NCBI GenBank assembly: GCA_030323885.1
Contig: CM059199.1
Location: 930,001 to 994,000, forward strand
Source: Branchipolynoe longqiensis
Taxonomy: Eukaryota; Annelida; Polychaeta; Phyllodocida; Polynoidae
Reading direction: 5' to 3'
DNA length: 64,000 nucleotides
Part shown: one piece after another, positions 51,815 to 61,499 of the stretch
How the letters are laid out: every line of letters begins with the position of its first letter
Numbering within the stretch: position 1 is the stretch's first letter
Position numbers and translations under genes: made by a program
Notes under the pieces: generated by a model
Databases searched by the model: none
What the model was told of the DNA's origin: nothing
Seen by the model: the letters and a program-made list of their open reading frames with translations, nothing else

Positions 51815-52636
51815 GGGGTGGTTTGTGGTAGGCGGCTCCTCCCCTGGCCGCCTCTGAAGTTTCCCTGCTTGTAGAGCTGTCGGTCATGACTCCCCTGAGT
51901 ATGCATGGTGCCATGTGATCTCACTATGGCATGCACAGTTTCCCTGACCACCTCCAGTGAGGTTACTTGCCCATTTAGATCTTCCCCTAACACATGCCAT
52001 CCTTTTTGGCCAGCGGCGTCAGCTGTGTCTCACGTTGTCTCTCCTCATGCCCACAAGCGTGTTGCTTATTTGTGCAAGTATTTTTAGGGTTGTCACGAGT
52101 GCCATGACCAGATCCTTGGCATCCAGTGCCTTGCCCATTTCTATACCATCCAGCGCCCTGGTGATCGGCCTGACGGCGAACTGCACGCCCCACTGGGTGG
52201 CCATCAGTGCCATGTCATTGTCCTTAAACCGAGCCCGGGGTGTCGTCTTGATCTCTGGATTAATCTGGGTTTTGTGGAGAGCCTCCATATTCGCCAGCCT
52301 TGGTAAGGTCGCATACATTTCGGTAGTTTCGACTCATGTTATTGGATGTGCCCACAGCGTCTTGATCAACGTTGCTGCGCTGTCTGCCAATTGTTCTCCT
52401 TCGGCGTCCTGGGGTGCTTTCTCTGCAGGTATAAACTGCTCCAAAAATGACCCTGTGGCTGTGGTTGACACCTGTCTCGGTGGCGCTGGCGGCACCATGT
52501 TAGTGGTGACAGTGCTGGCAGCCCCTGGTGCGACGGGGTTGGCTGAGGTCATGACGCCTTGCCCTGTGTGTAATGGTCGTGCTGCCCTGGTCACAGCCTG
52601 GGACGTGTAGCCTGGTAGCCCGTCCGTGGAGGCCAC
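51685..52636 (-). pseudogene. Gag-like region, broken frames
   Basis: Three frames follow one another: 52636-52334 and 52318-52019 are in the same phase, separated by a stop at 52334-52336; 51993-51685 is in another phase. TLPRLANMEAL and a basic QRRTG-type end are gag-like but not diagnostic. Function is inferred from position upstream of RT. Confidence 0.5.
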
Positions 52637-53346
52637 ATCTTCTGTACTGTATGTCCCGGTGCTTGGGGCGCATCCCCTCCCAGTACCAGTGGTGATGACC
52701 CCTGGGAGGCCGGTCCCTTTGACCAGTTAATAGAGCAACCACCCCTTCTGTCATGAATTGCCACCTGCAGCTCACTTTTGCATGCTTCCAACCACTCCAA
52801 CTCTGCCACCGGCGTGGGGATGGAGTTGGGCCCTCTCCATTGGTTTTCGCACGCTGGGTCCAGTGGAGGGCTGAAGGTTTTTGATAGGTCAGCTACCACC
52901 ATCCGTAGTCCGCTGTGTAGGCCGGCCAAAGGCAGCAGTGTGTAGGTTGGGGGCATGGAATCCAATACTGGCCTCCTCCCCGAGCCTGCCGTCATGACCA
53001 CTATGCCGTGGGAGGGGGCACTTTTGACTGGTAACATGTTCCCCGTGGGCCTGTCTTGCTCATCTCTGGTGGGTGTGTTGGCCCCTATGTGCTCCCTCTC
53101 CTCCATCTCTGCCTCCGAGCTACCGTCCGATTCATGTGTTAGTGGTACATATAGCTGCCCTCCGTGCAGACTGTCTCTCTGCCTCTCGGGCATTTCGATG
53201 AAACCTAGAGTAGGCTTATTGGCCTGTCTGGTCGGCCCTCCGCGCTGGAGTGGCCCGATGAGAGTACCGGAGACGGTGTTCGTGACATGTAGTGAGCCAT
53301 TGATATCTGGTGAGCAATTGGCCGTCTTCTCCCTTGGTGGTTCCAT
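52591..53346 (-). CDS. First ORF of the DIRS-like element (251 codons), possible gag
   Basis: The longest open frame upstream of the RT. It is hydrophilic, rich in Pro, Arg, Gly and Glu, with an acidic patch SDGSSEAEMEEREH near residue 75. I recognise no domain. Gag proteins of DIRS/Ngaro elements are poorly conserved, so the call rests on position. The start at 53346 is the first Met of the frame. Confidence 0.45.
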   Translation of the reverse strand: MEPPREKTANCSPDINGSLHVTNTVSGTLIGPLQRGGPTRQANKPTLGFIEMPERQRDSLHGGQLYVPLTHESDGSSEAEMEEREHIGANTPTRDEQDRPTGNMLPVKSAPSHGIVVMTAGSGRRPVLDSMPPTYTLLPLAGLHSGLRMVVADLSKTFSPPLDPACENQWRGPNSIPTPVAELEWLEACKSELQVAIHDRRGGCSINWSKGPASQGSSPLVLGGDAPQAPGHTVQKMWPPRTGYQATRPRL

Positions 53347-53350
53347 GGCG

Positions 53351-54140
53351 GTTAATCAGGGTAATTAGTCCCCTTAGCTCACACCTGCATGTGTGTGACT
53401 TACCGCTACGGTGGTGTGACGCCTAATTGAATTAGGTGTCAGCGGCGGCCGGGCCTTGAGGTCAGTGGTGGTATGCCCATCATCTTTGCACCTAATTAGA
53501 TTAGGTATCTACCTCGTCCTGGGCCTCGGTTACACACCGGCCTGGGGGGTCACCCCCCCCCCTTTTGCGCGTCAGGCACATCAACGGTTAGGGTGGGTAG
53601 GGGAGAGAGGGGGGAGGGAAGCCCGCCCTCTACCCCTCCCGGCCAAATGCCCCTGACAAGCAGGATGGAGGTTTTTTTTATCTTCCGTATCCTGATGGCT
53701 GCAATGCACGCCACCCCGGGCAGCAGAATGCCACCTGGCAAGACCTCCGGGGGCACCGTACTGGCCTCCCGAGTGCAAGTACAAGGTTCCCAGCCATCCC
53801 GTGGTGGCAGGCTCAAAGCCTGTGCCCAGTGAACTTTGTGTTCAACCATGAAACCTCTAGGGCCCTCTGGTGTTGTATTGCCGACACCCGTGGTGAGGAG
53901 GGCCGGTGGTATTCAGCCGAGGATGCTCCTGCGGTGCTACTTACCTCCCTCGGCTGTGAACGGACCGCGCCGCCACCTTTCGGGCTGCCCACTCTGGGGC
54001 CGGACCGGGCCGCCACCTGTGGCACTTGTTAGTGGCGAGGTCAGACGTACAGCTCTCATGATAGCTAATCCAAATGTGACGAGAGCTCGAACGACACAAC
54101 ATCCAGTAGCAGTTGGCCCTCATGGCCTGATTACCATCAT
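53351..54140. other. GC-rich leader-like DNA with two palindromic TAAT sites
   Basis: CCTAATTGAATTAGG (53422-53436) and CCTAATTAGATTAGG (53491-53505) are near-identical inverted palindromes 69 bp apart. The rest holds overlapping 60-110-codon frames on both strands without domains. It may be the 5' region of the DIRS-like element. Confidence 0.4.
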
Positions 54141-54149
54141 AATATCTGT

Positions 54150-54650
54150 GTGCGTGGCCTTGTGTGTGTGAATGTGCGTGGGTGCGGCGGGTGGGTTGAT
54201 TTGGCTGCGCGTGTGTGTGTGGCTGTGCGTGTGTGTGGCTGGGTGTGTTGCTGCGCATGTGAGGGGATGTGTGTGTGAGTGGTGGGTGGGTTGATTTGTC
54301 TGCGTGTGTGTGTGGCTGTGCGTGTGTGTGGCTGGGTGTGTTGCTGCGCATGTGAGGGGATGTGTGTGAGTGGTGGGTGGGTTGATTTGTCTGCGTGTGT
54401 GCGCGGCTGTGCGTGTGAGTGACGGGTGGGTTGATTTGGTTGTGCGTGTGTGTGGCTGTGTGTGTGGCTGTGTGTGTGTGGCTGTGCGTGTGAGTGTGAG
54501 TGGTGAGTGGGTTGATTTGTCTGCGCGTGTGTGTGGCTGTGCATGTGGGTGGGTTGATTTAGCTCTGCGTGTGGGTGGTTGTGCGTGTGTGTGGTTGCGC
54601 GTGTGAGTAGCTGCTGTGAGAATGTGTGAGTGTGTGAATGTGTGTGTGTG
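54150..54650. repeat. GT-rich minisatellite
   Basis: Higher-order units of about 110 bp (GTGGGTGGGTTGATTTGTC, TGCGTGTGTGTGTGGCTG, GTTGCTGCGCATGTGAGGGG) recur from 54180 and shorten rightward. The long minus frames of Thr/His/Pro are artefacts. Confidence 0.9.
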
Positions 54651-54734
54651 TGGGGGGGGGGCGAATGTATGTATGCGCGTGTGGGGGTTTGGTATGCGTG
54701 GGCTTGAGTCTGTACATGCGCCGCGTGCACGCGC

Positions 54735-54940
54735 GTGAGAGAGAGGGAGAGAGAGAGCGGGGTGGGCAGAGGGAGAGAAGAGAGACAGAAATGGAGAGAA
54801 GAGAGGGAGAATAGATATTAGAGTGGGAAGAGAGAGACAAGAGAAAAGAGAAGGAAGATAGAGAGATGATAGAGAAGAGAGAAGAGAGAGAAGAGAAGGA
54901 AGATAGAGATATGAGAGAGAAGAGAGAAGAGAGGACCTGA
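54735..54940. repeat. GA-rich tract
   Basis: About 200 bp of AGAGAGA/GAAGA with few pyrimidines on the plus strand. Confidence 0.9.
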
Positions 54941-55055
54941 GCACATGTGTGTGTGGGTGGGTGTAGGTGTGGGTGTGAGTCTGTAGGTGTGGGTGTGTTG
55001 GAGGGCGTTGTCCCCCCCCCCCCCTCTGTCTTCGCCGCAGCTGCTTCTCCAGCCC

Positions 55056-55685
55056 TGGTGTCGCGGTTTCAGCGCTCCGTCGGTTTCAGCTCTCCACATC
55101 GCTTCTGCACATGAGTCAAAATCGAGCAGCATCGTCTGCGCATGTGTCAACATTGAGCCAGATTCAAACCATCGCCGATCGCCGTAAATCGCTGTACTCA
55201 TACTGTCACAATAGTGTCAGTGTCACTAACCTTATCAATTTAATATAATCTTTTTGGTAAAGATGTTTTCTATATGTGTACCAAGCGATTTGTTTCTAGG
55301 TGGTGTGGTTTAGAGATATTTCACTTTTTCTGTATGAAGATTGCTCACGACCATTGACAATGCCTTGAGTTTGCCAGTACGTGCAGTGCAAAACATTAGT
55401 TTTATTCAAAATTAATAGAAATCCAGAACCCTAACCTTATCATTTCAATATAATCTTGTTGGTAAACATGTTTTCTATATGTGTACCAAGCAATTTCTTT
55501 CTAGATATCTGAAACAATAATTAAAGTAATATAAAAGCACCGAGGGCTGAAACTGATGTAGGTCTGAAATCACGACACTGTTTGAAGGCGTCTGTCGAAT
55601 TTGGCGCATGCGCAGGAAATCCACGCTAGCGCAGAAGCGACAACGGCGAGCTGAAACTGACGGAGGTCTGAAACGGCGACACCGG
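55056..55685. mobile_element. Fold-back element E2, diverged
   Basis: The left end GGTGTCGCGGTTTCAGCGCT and right end CTGAAACGGCGACACC are inverted. Inside are inverse copies of the E-core (55230-55510, AAAGATGTTTTCTATATGTG, GTGGTGTGGTTTAGAGATAT). Its terminal words have drifted from each other, unlike those of E1 and E3. Confidence 0.7.
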
Positions 55686-56185
55686 TGTGGCGGTTTCAGC
55701 CGTGCGCCAGTTTCAGCCGTGCGCACACTCAAACTCAAGGCATTGTCAATGGTTGAGGAATCTTCATATAGAAAATACAGAAAAAGTGAAATATCTCTAA
55801 AACCACACCACCTATTAACAAATCGCTTGGTACGCATGTAGAAAACATCTTTACCAAAAACATCATTTTAAATTTCTAAAGTTAGGGTTCTTGACTTCTA
55901 TTAATTTTGAATAAAACTAATGTTTTGCACTGCGCGTACCATCAAACTCAAGGCATTGTCAATTGTGGTGATCAATCTTCATACAGAAAATCCAGGAAAA
56001 GTGAAATATCTCTAAAACCACACCACCTAGAAACAAATCGCATGGTACACATATAGAAAACATCTTTACCAAAACCATTATATTAAATTTATAAGGTTAG
56101 TGACTCACGACCATTGACAATGCCTTGACTTTTATGGTATGCGCACGGCTGAAACTGGCGCACGGCTGAAACCGCCACACCGGCC
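55682..56185. mobile_element. Fold-back element E3 with doubled terminal word
   Basis: The left end is GTGTGG then CGGTTTCAGCCGTGCGC and CAGTTTCAGCCGTGCGC. The right end (56139-56182) is the exact inverse. The interior is two tandem copies of the same core as E1. It shares its CACCGGTG start with the end of E2, so the two elements abut. Confidence 0.9.
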
Positions 56186-56640
56186 TGGGATGGGACAGGG
56201 CCGCGGGCGAGGGGGAGGAGAGGGGGGGGGGGGAGGGGTTAGCACGCACGGCGGGGGTGCAGCGCACACACGCGCACATGGTTGAGTTGGAAACGCCGCC
56301 CCGCGGACAGATCGTGCGTGGCATCAGATAGTCGGCCGGCCAAGGCGGCCTGCCTCTCGCCCTGCCTCTCGGCCTGTCTCTCGGCCTGTCTCTCGGCCTG
56401 CCTCTCCCGGCCTGCCTCTCCCGGCCTGCCTTTCCCGGCCTGCCTCTCCCGACCTGCCTCTCTCCTCATGCCCGTGCACATGTTATTGTATAAATACGCA
56501 TAAATACAGCGGCGCAGCTGCTCTCCCGGTGCGGCCCGCCACCCGTCGGGCAAATTACCTCCTGGCACCGACTTAGGGACGGACCTCCTGGAGGCGCCCG
56601 GACCCCGGGGTCTTACGCGCAAATGGCCGTCATTACGAGC
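56186..56640. other. GC-rich DNA with a CTCTCGGCCTG repeat
   Basis: A short tandem of CTGCCTCTCGGCCTG-type 12- to 17-mers lies at 56350-56465. Coding frames across it are repetitive and lack domains. Confidence 0.6.
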
Positions 56641-56689
56641 AGCGCACTGCCTTGTCAACGTTTGCCGTCACCATCATCAGAGGGAAGGC

Positions 56690-57480
56690 CGCCTCCTCCC
56701 CTCCACCCCCTCTCATGCCCCCCCCCCCGCCGCTCCCCTCCCACCCCTCCCCTATACCAGATTCATCACCACTCACCCCCTCTCCTCCCCTCCCCTCCTC
56801 TCCTGTCCCCCGCTCCCCTCCCCTCTCATCCCTCCCCTCTACCAGATTCATCACACATCCCCTCCCCACTCCTCCCCCCCCCCTCCTCTCCACTTCCCTG
56901 TCCTCTGCTCCCCCCCCCCTCTCCTCCCCACCCCTCCCATCTCCTCCCCTACCCTCTCCCACCTCACACACTACACTCCTTCGTCTCCGTCCGCTCTCCC
57001 TCCCTCCGGCTGCCTTCCCGGCCTCCTTTCCGCTCCATCCGACTGCCTCTCTCCTCATCCCTCACATGATTCCATACACCACTCTCTCCCTCGCCACCCT
57101 CGCTATCCCTGCACCACTAACACTCTGACCACCGTTCTACGCGCATCCGCTACAGCAGCCACTCTTTCAACGTTTCCGCTCACCATCATCACCGCTCTAC
57201 CCCTCCACCCCTCTCATCCCCACCCCCCCCGCTCCACTCCACCCTCCCCTATACCAGATTCATCACCACTCACCCTCTCCACCCCACCCTCCTCTCCCTC
57301 CCTCCACCACTCCCTCCACACTCATCCCTCCCCTCTACAACATCACACTCCCCTCACCACTCCTCCCCCCGACCTTCCCCTTCCCTGCTCTGCTCCATCC
57401 CTCTCCTCCCCCTCCCTCCCCTCTCCTCCCCTCCCCTCTCCTCCCCTAACCTAAACTCGCTTCGTCTCCATCACGCTCTC
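56690..57480. repeat. Pyrimidine-rich CCTCCCCT tract with ~180-bp internal repeats
   Basis: CTCCCCTCC variants fill the segment. ACCAGATTCATCAC recurs at about 56756, 56841 and 57253, and GCCGTCACCATCATC / CGCTCACCATCATCACC suggest a larger duplication (56655 and 57175). Frames are low complexity. Confidence 0.85.
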
Positions 57481-57740
57481 CACCACCACCGTGATCCACT
57501 CCACCATCACCCCTCTATACTCATTCAATCCGCTAAGCTCACTCCATCACTCTCACCCCTTTATAATTATACCCCTCCACCACCACCCTTCCTTCACTCA
57601 CATCACCCCTCTACACTCACTCCACTACACACATCTACCACTCCAACAACCAACCAACCAACTAATAGTATAATTGTTATACTGATTCAGCGCTAAACAT
57701 GTATTGGGACCTGCGTTCTCTCGCCGTATCGTTGCTTATT
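57481..57740. other. CA/CT-rich transition to unique DNA
   Basis: CACTCAC-type words to about 57655, then unique sequence. No gene. Confidence 0.4.
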
Positions 57741-58015
57741 CATTGCTGTGGCGATCGCATCTGTGACGTCATCAGCGTCGGCGCGATGTCGATCAAAGCC
57801 GGGTGAAAGCCAGTCGCCCGCGTCATGATTCATCAATTATTTGCCACTTAGGCGGCAACTTATCACGTGCGTGTCACGCCTATATCGGCCGAGTTGATCA
57901 TTTCGCTAAACGGCTGCTCATTGGCTGTTGCGGTTCAGCGCAATCTGCGCATGCGCGGGCCCTCATTTAGGGAGAACGCTGAAGGTTCTGCGCCTGCGCG
58001 CCAGGTGACGCCATA
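57740..58015. promoter_or_regulatory. CpG-rich unique island with CRE, CCAAT and NRF-1-like sites
   Basis: TGACGTCA at 57764-57771, CATTGGCTG (inverse CCAAT) at about 57918-57926, TGCGCATGCGC at 57946-57956 and CTGCGCCTGCGCGC near 57990. CpG is frequent over the whole 275 bp. The NRF-1-like palindrome plus CCAAT plus CRE is typical of animal housekeeping CpG promoters. No adjacent exon was identified. Confidence 0.4.
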
Positions 58016-58042
58016 GGGTTCTATAGATTATTATTTATTTTG

Positions 58043-58132
58043 TGTTACATTAGTTGATTAATCGGGGGCAATTTTAATCTCAGTCCATTGGTCTTCGTCA
58101 TTCGCTCTGCTCCTTGCCCTATCCTAGTAATG
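58043..58132 (-). mobile_element. SINE-A subfamily 2 tail fragment
   Basis: ACATTAGTTGATTAATCGGG then CCATTGGTCTTCGTCATTC and CTCCTTGCCCTATCCTAGTA. The head is missing; the 51-bp satellite starts where it breaks off. Confidence 0.75.
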
Positions 58133-58134
58133 TA

Positions 58135-58690
58135 ATGTGAATGTGTCTAAGGCTTTAGAGGCAAGGATCCCTGGTTTTAGTTGTACGGTGGATGTGTCTA
58201 GGGCTTTAGAGGCAAAGATCCCTGGTTTTAGTTGTAAGGTGGATGTGTCTAAGGCTTTACATGCTAATATCCCTGGTGTAATTGTACCGTGAATGTGTCA
58301 AAGGCATTACAGGCAAATATCCCTGGTTTTAATTGTACAGTGAATATGTATAAGGCTTTACAGGCAAATATCCCTGGTTTCAGTCGTACGATGAATGTGT
58401 CTAAGGCATTACAGGCAAGTATCCCTGTTTTTAATTGTACGGTGAATATGTCTAAGGCTTTACAGGCAAATATCCCTGGGTTTAATTGTATGGTGATTGT
58501 GGCTAAGACTGTAGAGGCAACTATCCCTGGTTTTAGTTGTGCGGTGAATGTGTCGGCTTTACAGGCAAATATCCCTGGTTTTAGTTGTAAGGTGAATGTG
58601 TCTAAGGATTTACAGGCAAACATCCCTGGTTTTACTTGTACAGTGACTGTGTCTAAGACTGTAGAGGCAAAACACCATGGTCTTAATTGT
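58135..58690. repeat. 51-bp satellite, 11 units, open in phase
   Basis: The unit reads AATGTGTCTAAGGCTTTACA, GGCAAATATCCCTGGTTTTA, ATTGTACGGTG. Because 51 is a multiple of three, the array is open over long stretches on both strands (plus 58289-58744; minus 58623-58264). The plus peptide repeats NVSKALQANIPGFNCTV. One unit has a 3-bp deletion (58550 region) and one a 1-bp deletion (about 58276) that breaks the frame. Confidence 0.95.
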
Positions 58691-58791
58691 ACATTAAATC
58701 TCTTTTTACCATATGTTGTAACGTATGGGGTGAATTATGAATAACAAGTATTTTCCACAAAAGGGCAATCGGCCGATGCAAAGGGTCAATG

Positions 58792-59100
58792 GTTGTTGTT
58801 GTTGAAGATTTATACTGCCTATCATGGATAAGCCTGAATAGACTAGTTTTCACCATTAGACAGTTTGTCGATAGAAAGCCCGAGCCTACACTTTTACCGA
58901 CCCAAGGGATTTTTAACCTCCCACACCACATAGACATGGTATGAGAGCAACTGGCCTTTGATGACGCTGTAAGTTATACACAGCGGTGGAAATCCAAATT
59001 GGCAGAGATGGGGGCACGGGGAATCGAACCACCGACCTTCAGATTAGGAGTCCGACCTAGAAAAAAGTCAGACACTCTAACCACTCCGCCACAGAGAACA
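58792..59100 (-). mobile_element. SINE-B, full length
   Basis: GTTGTTGTTGAAGATTTATA to CCACTCCGCCACAGAGAAC, with all body landmarks. The cleanest minus-strand copy. Confidence 0.9.
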
Positions 59101-59169
59101 TGGTGGTGCATTTTGTGCAAATGCTTAGGGTCAAAGAGATTTGCTTATGCTTGGATCCAGCGACCACAT

Positions 59170-59830
59170 TGTTAGGATCACAGGCTTCGCGTGTGGATGG
59201 TCGAGACTTTGAATTTCGGCCAAGTCAAATCAATGACTTTTAAAATTGATACTTGTCACTTGCTACCTAGCCTGGCACCAGACGGGATGGCCGAATGAGT
59301 TAGAGCGTCCGTCTCCCGTGTTGTTAGATCGTGGGGTCATGGGTTCGAACCCTGGTCGGAGTCAAACCAATGACTTAAATATTGATACTTGTTGCTTCCT
59401 AGCCTGGCACTTGGCATTATTAGGTTAGGGCAAGGACTGGTTTGCTCACTGTCAGGATAATGTGACTGAGTGGGATATCAGGTCATGGTGCTGGCGGCCT
59501 GGTATTCAAGTGGGGCAGCATTATAAAGTCGCCATGAGTGCACACTGTCACAAGTCGGTACCCGTCCTGATATGACCTTAGATGTTGCTAGGACGTAAAA
59601 CAACAACAAACAAACAAACCTAGCCTGGCACTCGGCATTAATAGGATAGGGCAACGACTGGTTAGCTCAATATTAGGATCATGTAACTGAGTGAGAAATT
59701 GGGTCATGAGTGCCGGTGGCCTGGTCTCCCAGATGGACAGCACTATAAAGGTGCCATGAGTGTGCACTGTCACAAGTGAGTAGCTATCTTTATGACCTTA
59801 GATGTTGCCAGGACAGAAAAACTCTGAAAA
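59170..59830 (+). mobile_element. SINE-A split by a younger SINE-A
   Basis: The outer copy (59170-59279 and 59619-59830) resumes in exact register after the inner copy: CTAGCCTGGCAC before, CTAGCCTGGCACTCGG after. It is more diverged than the inner copy (ATCATGTAACTGAGTGAGA). Confidence 0.85.
59280..59618 (+). mobile_element. SINE-A, full length, nested, with target duplication
   Basis: AGACGGGATGGCCGAATGAG to AACAACAAACAAACAAA. CCTAGCCTGGCAC occurs just before and just after, a 13-bp target duplication made of the outer SINE's own sequence. Confidence 0.92.
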
Positions 59831-60220
59831 CAAATAGTTTATGTCTGGAATCAGTTAGTAGTAGACGGTAACATACCCCCTGTCATATAATGTGGGCTAG
59901 TGTATCTGTTTGAAGAGCGGTATTCTATTGTTCATGTAGGCATGCATAATCACATGTGATGTGTTGATAATGACAAAAATAGTAAGTTATGCCTTGCTTG
60001 TATCCACGGAGCAGTCACTGACTGGAACACTGATTACCTACTGAAAGCCCGTCCTCATATGACCTTAGACTATAACTTACATGTTGCCAGGACGTAAAGC
60101 CCCAACAACAAACCTACTGAGACATTGCTAAGCCCACTGTGTCCTTGTTGGGAAAGTGGTGCGAATCTAGTCAAGTTGATTTACTATATTTGGAATGACA
60201 CCGTGTTAGTTCAAGTCTAC
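59831..60220. other. Unique DNA with a SINE-A tail trace
   Basis: Positions 60047-60110 resemble the SINE-A end (CGTCCTCATATGACCTTAGA, GCCAGGACGTAAAGCC) with an internal insertion. No gene. Confidence 0.4.
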
Positions 60221-60546
60221 CAGACCTGGCGGGACCATCAGTAGAGCGCAGGCGTCCCATTCGGAAGGTCAGGAGTTTTAATCCTGGCTTAGTCAAACCA
60301 TTGATTAACTAAATTTATACTTGTCGCTACCTAACCTGACACTCGGCATTAATAGGATAGGGCAAGGAGTGCTTACGGTAGTGTTAGTGTGACTGAGTAG
60401 GATATTGGGTCATGGTACCAGTTGCCTGATCTCCCAGTGGTGCTGCACTATAAAGTCACCATGAGTGCACACTGTCACATGTCGGTACCTGTCCTGATAT
60501 GACCATGTATGTTATTAGGATGTAAAACCCTAAGAAACAAGCAAAC
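60221..60546 (+). mobile_element. SINE-A, diverged, full length
   Basis: The head CCAGACCTGGCGGGACCATC is degraded. The body TATACTTGTCGCTACCTAAC, GGATATTGGGTCATGGTAC and tail CCTGATATGACCATGTATG are recognisable. Confidence 0.75.
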
Positions 60547-61157
60547 TTCAAATCTATGATATGTACGTATTGGATGGTATAAAGTGTTCAAGATTCCAAG
60601 ATGAAGATGTATATATTCTATGACTGTAGTTATATTCTCTGTGGGGTTTAGAAGCCAAGACAAGATGTCTACATTCTATGATTTCACAATAGTCAGATGG
60701 CTAGCGCAGTCGAGACTGACCAAGGAAGAAGCGATACATTCAATACTGGTGTAAAGTTCAATGCTCGAATCTGTGGCTGTGTAGGCAGGCTATGGTGAAA
60801 TCAATACAGACAAAGAGAAAGGAAGAGTATAACATGTAAAGTAGAAGAGAGAGTCCAGCCCTCTGGTTTATTATTAATATGGTTACATGGGTTCATTGTA
60901 GAGTATCACCCCACCCCTTTCCCCCAATGGAAAACAAGCATTCTTGGCCCTACCAATAGGGATCCAGCATTCCTGGTCCCATGGATACCTGTGATCTGCC
61001 CACCACCACAAGCTGTATGGCCCCATGGCCACCACCAACCTTGACCTTTGAGTGTGGTGATCCATATCCCAGCAGTGGGGGTAGGCCCTGAGTGCAATCA
61101 CACCCAGACCTGCCAGCACCACTATGTCTATTTACATCCCACTCAGGCACCACCAAC

Positions 61158-61158
<1 letters not shown>
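60547..61158. other. Unique DNA
   Basis: The part 60880-61140 is GC-richer with several CCACCACCA words. Short overlapping frames have no domain. Confidence 0.4.

Positions 61159-61212
<54 letters not shown>
61159..61212. repeat. (TA)n microsatellite
   Basis: Perfect TA run of about 50 bp. Confidence 0.95.
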
Positions 61213-61214
<2 letters not shown>

Positions 61215-61445
61215 CATGTGCCTGATCACGTACCCCAATCAGTAATAGAACATTTGCATTCCCCCGTGTGCCGAATATCAGAATATTTTACACTGGGACA
61301 TGATACATGCTATTCAGTGACCCGCAATGTAAACTGTTGCAGTGTATAATAAATGTGATTATGCAGCATGCAGACACTTCCCAGAGGCGGCATGCGCAAC
61401 CTGTATTGTATGTAATGCTTAGTACACAAGGGTCTACTGACAGAT

Positions 61446-61470
61446 AGGGTTAGGGTTAGGGATAGGGACG
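61446..61470. repeat. Short interstitial telomere-like repeat
   Basis: ATAGGGTTAGGGTTAGGGAT is about three TTAGGG units. Too short to imply a fusion or chromosome end. Confidence 0.6.
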
Positions 61471-61499
61471 GAGGCAGTTGGAGCAGCAGGCAATGAATG

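Larger units (their letters stand above)
50400..53350 (-). mobile_element. DIRS/Ngaro-like retroelement, degraded
   Basis: A minus-strand element has gag-like frames, then reverse transcriptase, then RNase H, in that order. The RT has YIDD and LPNGLSLGPRIF, typical of the tyrosine-recombinase (DIRS/Ngaro) group rather than LINEs. A tyrosine recombinase should follow the RNase H but was not seen; the element stops near 50400. Frameshifts and stops show it is inactive. Terminal repeats were not identified. Confidence 0.8.

Noticed and set aside
50954..51857. Plus-strand frames of about 80-170 codons opposite the reverse transcriptase
   Set aside because: Shadows of the minus-strand DIRS-like ORFs; the minus frames carry the catalytic motifs.
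54120..54944. 274-codon Thr/His/Pro frame on the minus strand
   Set aside because: It is made of GT-rich and GA-rich repeats. Neighbouring phases are also open.
56623..57128. Pro/Ser-rich frames of about 150 codons on the plus strand
   Set aside because: Pyrimidine-rich low-complexity tract with internal repeats; no coding signal.
58264..58623. Minus-strand 119-codon repeat protein
   Set aside because: Openness follows from a 51-bp period on both strands. I keep the array as a repeat and note the plus-strand frame only as a finding.
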